From NCBI GenBank assembly GCA_945878545.1, contig CAMCTQ010000019.1:1-13677 (forward strand): 13,677 bases of DNA, read 5' to 3'. A model generated the notes under the pieces. That model was not told the DNA's origin. It did not search any database and saw only the letters and a program-made list of their open reading frames with translations. This stretch comes from Rickettsia typhi (GTDB lineage Bacteria > Pseudomonadota > Alphaproteobacteria > Rickettsiales > Rickettsiaceae). Positions 10,601 to 13,677 of the stretch are shown here, in pieces. The number at the start of each line of letters is the position of its first letter. Positions within the stretch are counted from its first letter, which is position 1. The translations under genes were made by a program, and so were the position numbers.

Positions 10601-11081
10601 TTTTGGCTTCTTTTGTCGCTTCAGCATAGGATCCAGCTAGTAGTAATTTACCTACCGTTCCTTTTGTATAAGCTGACAAGATTATAAGACCATCATTATA
10701 CTCTTTTAAATCATCAAAGCTGATATGATTGCAAATGGCTCGATCATTTTTAATGAAGGTATAGCTGACTAATTTTAGTAGATTTTTATAGCCAGCTGTG
10801 TCCTTAGCGATTACTAGAACTTCAGCAAAATCTTGCTGTGATTTTTTGTGACTAAAAGAAATATTTAAAATTGCCCCACAAATAGGTTGAATACCAGAAC
10901 TACTTGCTGCTAAAGAAAACTCTAATGATCCAAATAAATTCCCCCTGTCCGACAAACAAACGGCGCTCATTCCGTGTTTTTTTGTAAGAACTACAAGATC
11001 TTCAATTTTTATTGCACTCTCAAGCATCGAATATGAGCTTTGCGTACGAAAGTGAACAAATTTATCAGCAAATTTAATCAT
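7617..11081 (-). CDS. dnaE: DNA polymerase III alpha subunit
   Basis: This is the catalytic subunit of the replicative polymerase, which extends primers in the cytosol as part of the Pol III holoenzyme. It has 1,154 residues against about 1,160 in E. coli. The order is an N-terminal PHP domain (from ~residue 8, [13 protein letters not shown]), palm, thumb and fingers, helix-hairpin-helix region, OB fold (~995-1070) and a C-terminal domain. The catalytic acids are all present: PDFDIDF gives D408 and D410, and [11 protein letters not shown] gives D573, matching E. coli D401, D403 and D555. [10 protein letters not shown] is the usual palm glycine-rich motif. QFSLI at 930-934 lies where the E. 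coli internal clamp-binding motif sits. The PHP metal site is degenerate (HFRTQ instead of HLHxH), so proofreading presumably depends on a separate DnaQ. The start is the ATG at 11081; no good Shine-Dalgarno is visible. The giant SecA-like gene follows 197 bases downstream on the same strand. Confidence 0.98.
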   Translation of the reverse strand: MIKFADKFVHFRTQSSYSMLESAIKIEDLVVLTKKHGMSAVCLSDRGNLFGSLEFSLAASSSGIQPICGAILNISFSHKKSQQDFAEVLVIAKDTAGYKNLLKLVSYTFIKNDRAICNHISFDDLKEYNDGLIILSAYTKGTVGKLLLAGSYAEATKEAKKLISIFGNRFYFEIMRHNLADEKQIEPEYLKIANDLSIPLIATNQVLFSDIKMHDAHDILLCISQGVVKDEQSRTRVSNQCYFKSADEMIELFSDLPEAIENSIHLVKRIYAMAEAKEPALPNFTDGSISEEDLIRSESQKGLEKKLALKFALDNTSKTEESIIRAEYFARLEYELEIICKMNFQGYFLIVSDFIRWSKENGIAVGPGRGSGAGSIIAWCLQITDLDPIKFGLLFERFLNPERVSMPDFDIDFCQERREEVISYVRQKYGEGRVGQIITFGKLQAKAVIKDVSRVLGLSYTIADYLTELVPFNAVNPVTLSQAINEVAELRDAAKGSGLYNLNGDNELIKQVLEAALVLEGLHRHSSTHAAGIVIANENMIESVPLCRDNNSDMLIVQYSMKYCELSGLIKFDFLGLQTLTVITKCLDLLKQQGIDIDLDKLTFDDKKTFEMLSKGIGTGVFQFESVGMKSTLRKLRPDNIGDIIALGALYRPGPMDNIPAFIACKHGQQEADYLHPLLMPILQSTYGVIIYQEQVLEIARKLSGYSLGSADLLRRAMGKKVKSEMDAQEEIFVSGAIKNNVPADQARSIFAKVAKFAGYGFNKAHASAYGVISYQTAFLKANFPTEFLVAAMNLDIDNSDKINIFLQEAKIFDIKIIPPSINESHGYFRIKKNKDDSRSIIFALGAIKGVTVSFGQEVAEIREEKGEFKSIIDFIERIPPKLINRKLLENIIKAGCFDSLHLNRNTLLLSVQKLMAYSLSYHTEKKSSQFSLIKVSQASDEVLLSNKEELDEKELAYHEFEVMGLFLEKHPLSVYAPIFETYGIKNSVYVKNDLVEGAYLLKLAGVIIKKDTRMSQRGRFVTIMLSDPFGIIEVTIFNEEIMRDYAHLISIKASIVVTCDVLIDKGGARITARSFASIEDILKNVTHDLKLFPKNKKDLIKLINILDNKKNSEKSNSLISIFCTMEDGFIAKISLPERFYFDSTDVLQLESFK

Positions 11082-11123
11082 TTTATTTGAGAAGTTTATA
11101 AATGGAATCTTGTCACAATTGTA

Positions 11124-11153
11124 ATATTAAGAAACTACTTAGTCTACTGTGAA
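11124..11153 (-). promoter_or_regulatory. Candidate sigma-70 promoter for dnaE
   Basis: On the minus strand a -35 hexamer TTCACA (11153-11148) and a -10 hexamer TAATAT (11129-11124) are separated by 18 bases. Transcription would start about 35 bases before the dnaE ATG. The -35 box matches the consensus at four of six positions. AT-rich sequence yields such matches by chance, hence moderate confidence. Confidence 0.4.
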
Positions 11154-11278
11154 AAAAGTTATTTTACAGAGCAAAAAATACTTTTTACTTGAGTTAATAT
11201 TTTAGGACTATTTATTATATTATTTATTAAATCGATGCGAGTATTATTAGATATTATCAAGATGTCTTACTCAAGATT

Positions 11279-11363
11279 TGGTACCCGCGGCCGGACTTGA
11301 ACCGGCACGAGCTAGGCTCCACAGATTTTAAGTCTATTATGTCTACCATTCCATCACGCGGGC
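11279..11363 (-). tRNA. tRNA-Leu (anticodon UAA), CCA encoded
   Basis: The minus strand folds as a class II tRNA. The acceptor stem is GCCCGCG (11363-11357) with CGCGGGT, closing with a G-U pair, followed by discriminator A (11282) and an encoded CCA (11281-11279). The anticodon loop is CTTAAAA with anticodon TAA at 11330-11328. The long variable arm GAGC-CTA-GCTC is typical of leucine tRNAs. The T arm is GCCGG-TTCAAGT-CCGGC. It reads UUA codons (and UUG by wobble), which are abundant in this AT-rich genome. It stands alone between dnaE and the transporter and has its own promoter. Confidence 0.97.
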
Positions 11364-11379
11364 ACAAACTTGAGCGGCA

Positions 11380-11408
11380 ATATTATTCGAAAAAATATTA
11401 AGGCGCAA
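11380..11408 (-). promoter_or_regulatory. Sigma-70 promoter of tRNA-Leu
   Basis: On the minus strand a -35 box TTGCGC (11408-11403) and a -10 box TAATAT (11385-11380) are separated by exactly 17 bases. The -10 box ends 16 bases before the mature tRNA 5' end, so transcription would begin a few bases upstream of the tRNA and leave a very short leader for RNase P. Confidence 0.65.
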
Positions 11409-11457
11409 GTATTTTTTTCTCTTGTATAGGTTCAATATATACATATAACAAATACTA

Positions 11458-11486
11458 TTGACCTTAAAAAAGATTTGTATTACAAT
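11458..11486 (+). promoter_or_regulatory. Sigma-70 promoter for the MFS transporter gene
   Basis: TTGACC (11458-11463) and TACAAT (11481-11486) are separated by 17 bases, each one mismatch from consensus. It points right and is divergent from the tRNA promoter about 50 bases away. The start would be near 11493, leaving a leader of roughly 155 bases before the transporter ATG. Confidence 0.65.
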
Positions 11487-11517
11487 AAGGCTTCGTTTTT
11501 CAATATTAATTAGTACA

Positions 11518-11571
11518 ATGTCTTACAGTAATTTTATCATTACTATTATTTCTTTCATCATTATCGGCTAA
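11518..11571 (+). CDS. Possible 17-residue hydrophobic leader ORF in the transporter 5' leader
   Basis: An ATG at 11518 opens a 17-codon frame reading MSYSNFIITIISFIIIG and ending in TAA at 11569-11571. It lies wholly inside the transcribed leader of the transporter, 77 bases before its ATG. Its stop codon sits in the loop of a small CGGC-TAAG-GCCG hairpin. There is no clear Shine-Dalgarno, and AT-rich DNA readily gives Ile/Phe-rich short frames, so translation is doubtful. Confidence 0.2.
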   Translation: MSYSNFIITIISFIIIG

Positions 11572-11576
11572 GGCCG
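11565..11576 (+). other. Short GC hairpin in the transporter leader
   Basis: CGGC-TAAG-GCCG forms a 4-bp GC stem with a 4-base loop. It is an island of GC in an otherwise AT-rich leader, about 72 bases before the transporter start. No T-tract follows, so it is not a classical terminator. The rest of the leader, between the promoter and the start, shows no riboswitch I can recognise. Confidence 0.3.
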
Positions 11577-11637
11577 CACATATTTTCACACCCATTTTTA
11601 TTACCAAAAACTTTAATTCTACAAATCCTTAAATTGC

Positions 11638-11642
11638 TGAGG
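11638..11642 (+). promoter_or_regulatory. Ribosome binding site deciding the transporter start
   Basis: TGAGG lies six bases before the ATG at 11649. It favours that ATG over the in-frame TTG at 11634, which would place this site inside the coding sequence and has no comparable site of its own. Confidence 0.65.
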
Positions 11643-11648
11643 CTGTAT

Positions 11649-12896
11649 ATGCTTACTCCACAACATAAATATTTGCCATTTCTTATGTGGCTTTTCCCGC
11701 TATTGTTTTTTGCTTATCAATTTATTTTACGTCTTTGGCCAGGATTGATGATGCATCAAATTATGGAACAATTTTCTATAGATGCCAGTCAGTTTGGTAT
11801 GCTCGCAGCATTTTATTATTATGGTTACTCTGGAATGCAAATTCCAGTAGCTATTTTACTTGACCGTTTCGGCGCAAGATATGTTGTTTTTATTTTTGCT
11901 GTTTTATGTGGCTTGGCTACATTAATGTTTACATATACAACTAATTTTTATTTAGCAATATTTAGTAGATTTTTAATAGGGGCTGGATCAGCAGTAGGGT
12001 TTTTAGGCACCTCAAAAGTATTATCCGAATGGTTTCCAAAAGATCAATATGCTAAAATGGTCGGCTTTTCCTTTACCTTTGGTCTAATGGGAGCAATTTA
12101 TGGGGGGAAACCCGTGAGTTTGTTGATAGAAACATATAGTTGGCACAATGTGGCAATAACACTTGCCATTATATCTATAATTATTGGCTTCAGCACTTAT
12201 TTCGTGTTACGTACCCCTAAGGCAATAGAGCCCCTCCAAGAAGAGCAATTTAAAATAATAAATTTCACCACCATTCTTTCATCTCCCATAATCTGGTGGT
12301 TAGCATTCTCTAACTTGCTGATGGTCGGCTCTTTAGAAGGGTTTGCTGATGTGTGGGGAATAGGATATCTTATGAAAGCTTATAATTTAAGCAAATGCGA
12401 TGCAGCATCTCTTACTTCCTTTATCTTCCTTGGCATGATATTCGGTGGCCCATTGCTAGCCTTTTTCAGTAAAAAAATTGGAAACTATTTAGTTATTGCT
12501 CTATGCGGATTTGGTATGGCTTTGGCGTTCCTGGTATTACTCTTAAACCAAACATATAATCATTTAATGCTTTCCTGTTTGTTTTTTGCAATTGGTATCA
12601 TGTGTTGTTATCAAGTAATTATTTTTGCAGCTGGTTCCCGTCTTGTTCCACCTAAACATCTAGGAGTTACAATAGCTTTCCTAAATTGCATTAATATGCT
12701 TGGTGGTTCATTTTTTCATACTAGTATAGGTCAATTAATGGATATTTTTTGGACTGGAACCATTACTAGCCAAGGGCTTAAAGTCTACGATCTTGAAGTT
12801 TATCAATATGCTCTTAGTATAATTCCTGCCTGTTCAATTTTAGGAGCTGCAATGGTTTATTTGATTAGCACTAATTTAAAACATAAAAAGTCCTAA
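11649..12896 (+). CDS. Major facilitator superfamily transporter
   Basis: This is a 415-residue inner-membrane protein with about twelve hydrophobic segments, the usual size for a 12-helix MFS carrier. The loop after helix 2 carries LLDRFGAR (residues 70-77), a good MFS motif A (GxLaDrxGrr). SRFLIGAGSAVGFLG follows as a helix-4 motif, and FFSKKIGN is the weaker equivalent in the second half. Helices are rich in Phe, Ile and Leu; the C-terminus is a short basic tail (LKHKKS). The start is set by the TGAGG site and agrees with the 17-base-spaced promoter upstream; extending to the TTG at 11634 would add five residues. The substrate cannot be read from sequence. Carriers of this type in intracellular bacteria may take up host metabolites or export compounds. 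The gene stands alone and converges on the next gene across a hairpin. Confidence 0.93.
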   Translation: MLTPQHKYLPFLMWLFPLLFFAYQFILRLWPGLMMHQIMEQFSIDASQFGMLAAFYYYGYSGMQIPVAILLDRFGARYVVFIFAVLCGLATLMFTYTTNFYLAIFSRFLIGAGSAVGFLGTSKVLSEWFPKDQYAKMVGFSFTFGLMGAIYGGKPVSLLIETYSWHNVAITLAIISIIIGFSTYFVLRTPKAIEPLQEEQFKIINFTTILSSPIIWWLAFSNLLMVGSLEGFADVWGIGYLMKAYNLSKCDAASLTSFIFLGMIFGGPLLAFFSKKIGNYLVIALCGFGMALAFLVLLLNQTYNHLMLSCLFFAIGIMCCYQVIIFAAGSRLVPPKHLGVTIAFLNCINMLGGSFFHTSIGQLMDIFWTGTITSQGLKVYDLEVYQYALSIIPACSILGAAMVYLISTNLKHKKS

Positions 12897-12901
12897 TTGT
12901 T

Positions 12902-12925
12902 ATCCCGCGGCTTAGGCCGCGGGAT
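12902..12925. terminator. GC-rich hairpin between convergent genes, probable bidirectional terminator
   Basis: A perfect 10-bp stem, ATCCCGCGGC with GCCGCGGGAT, encloses a TTAG loop. It starts six bases after the transporter stop and ends eleven bases before the stop of the opposing gene, the right place to end both transcripts. No run of T follows on either strand, so it is not a textbook intrinsic terminator. Confidence 0.6.
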
Positions 12926-12935
12926 CCATAAAATA

Positions 12936-13634
12936 TCATAGATTTGCATTAAACTCTAGAATGTCCCTAATAGCTTTTGGATTTTGTGAATGATATAACT
13001 TACGAGAATAAGGCAAATTTAGTTCATAAGGTATAAAGTTTTTTAGCGATTCCAATGTTTTGAAATTTTTGACACCTATAGGTGTATACTTATCCTTTTG
13101 CTTTTGCCAAGTCATTGGCTCTCCAGAATAATCAATTTCATGCCAGTCACGACCAATTATATGAGACGTATTTTCATCAAAAGCTTGAGGATTTTTAAAA
13201 TGGTAAATTAGAGTTATATTTCTAAGGTATAAAGCCATTCGTTCCGCTTCCTCCAAACTTACACCTCTAAGCTTGGTACTCATTATAAGCTCAACCGTTG
13301 TTTTGGGTAATATTTTTTGGAGCTCAATGAGATTTGAGAGTTCTACGTCAATATCAAAAAGATATTGAACAAATTCTGTAGCAGCTGACTGAGTAAGTTT
13401 CATCTTCCTCCCTGATTGTCCTACTCTAGATTCCAAAACAGAAGATAATTCCTTCCATTTCCCAGGTACCTGATACTTTGAATTAGCTGAATATGAATAT
13501 GCGTTAAAATTAAAGCAGATCGTAGTAAATAACAAAGCAAACGTAAATATAAGTACCTTAATGGAGTATTTAGTCTCCTTGAGGAACAAGGAGACTTTGA
13601 CGATAAAATTACCATTTGGAATGAGGTTATACAA
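12936..13634 (-). CDS. Exported hypothetical protein, start uncertain
   Basis: A frame of up to 232 residues whose family I do not recognise. Residues 26-50 (KVLIFTFALLFTTICF then NFNAYSYSA) look like a basic n-region, a hydrophobic core and a cleavage region, so the mature part is probably periplasmic or secreted. The rest is soluble and mixed in character, with a helical middle (VELSNLIELQKILP, SLEEAERMALYLR) and a basic, aromatic C-terminal third. The longest start is TTG at 13634 without a visible Shine-Dalgarno, and gives an odd 25-residue extension before the signal peptide. A strong AAGGAG lies inside the frame at 13580-13575, but no ATG, GTG or TTG follows at normal spacing; only an ATT (13562-13560) comes 12 bases later, exactly where the signal peptide begins. 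An ATG at 13615 is in another frame. A lost start codon or altered N-terminus is therefore possible. The gene faces the MFS gene. Confidence 0.7.
   Translation of the reverse strand: MYNLIPNGNFIVKVSLFLKETKYSIKVLIFTFALLFTTICFNFNAYSYSANSKYQVPGKWKELSSVLESRVGQSGRKMKLTQSAATEFVQYLFDIDVELSNLIELQKILPKTTVELIMSTKLRGVSLEEAERMALYLRNITLIYHFKNPQAFDENTSHIIGRDWHEIDYSGEPMTWQKQKDKYTPIGVKNFKTLESLKNFIPYELNLPYSRKLYHSQNPKAIRDILEFNANL
13572..13596 (-). repeat. Perfect 10-bp inverted repeat overlapping the 5' end of the exported-protein gene
   Basis: On the minus strand AGTCTCCTTG and CAAGGAGACT pair perfectly around a TTCCT loop. The second arm contains AAGGAG, a full Shine-Dalgarno core, so the hairpin would sequester it in the mRNA. 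It lies within the N-terminal extension of the frame if the TTG at 13634 is used, or in the leader if translation begins later. Confidence 0.7.
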
Positions 13635-13677
13635 GCAATCTAATATAAATAAGCAGATAATAAAATATATTCAAACT

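Noticed and set aside
7708..10687. Plus-strand frames of 62-107 codons across dnaE
   Set aside because: They lie wholly antisense to well-conserved dnaE sequence and show no protein-like features of their own.
11220..11278. Terminator for tRNA-Leu
   Set aside because: The AT-rich sequence after the CCA contains only very short palindromes (for example AAGACATCTT) and no stable hairpin with a T-run.
13421..13615. 64-codon minus-strand frame starting with ATG at 13615
   Set aside because: It overlaps the exported-protein gene in another frame, and its translation (Arg/Leu/Tyr-rich) lacks features. A frameshift linking this ATG to the main frame is possible but unsupported.
1..13677. CRISPR arrays, insertion sequences, integrase or attachment sites
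   Set aside because: No direct-repeat/spacer pattern, transposase frame or tRNA-3'-end duplication was seen, although tRNA-Leu is a potential attachment site.

Overview
The window is AT-rich (roughly one third G+C by eye). Its gene content fits an obligate intracellular alphaproteobacterium, most likely of the Rickettsiales. The reasons are the base composition, the style of DnaE (its N-terminus has the RTQSSYS form I associate with Rickettsia-type DnaE), wide non-coding spacers, and a GC-rich palindrome between convergent genes. The genus cannot be fixed from the sequence alone.

Layout. Positions 1-7419 on the minus strand are one uninterrupted reading frame of 2,473 codons that runs off the left edge, so its C-terminus is missing. 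Its N-terminal ~1,430 residues are unrecognised. Residues ~1435-1990 are a divergent but clearly readable SecA-type ATPase motor. This is followed by a helical, charged region and a proline-rich stretch. It is the most unusual object here. Upstream of it on the same strand lies dnaE (7617-11081), the replicative polymerase alpha subunit, apparently complete and with all catalytic aspartates. Next is a tRNA-Leu(UAA) gene on the minus strand, with an encoded CCA and a convincing promoter.

Divergent from the tRNA, a second good promoter faces right. It leads through a ~155-base untranslated leader to a major facilitator superfamily transporter (11649-12896, plus strand). The transporter converges on a small gene for an exported protein of unknown function (12936-13634, minus strand). 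A perfect 10-bp GC-rich hairpin between the two probably separates their transcripts.

Working together. dnaE and tRNA-Leu are housekeeping genes. The transporter probably moves a host-derived or waste metabolite, as expected in a reduced intracellular genome. The giant SecA-like protein has no housekeeping reason to be here: it is far larger than SecA, has a novel N-terminal half, and keeps most motor motifs. It looks like an accessory motor or a large host-interaction protein, but its function is inference only.
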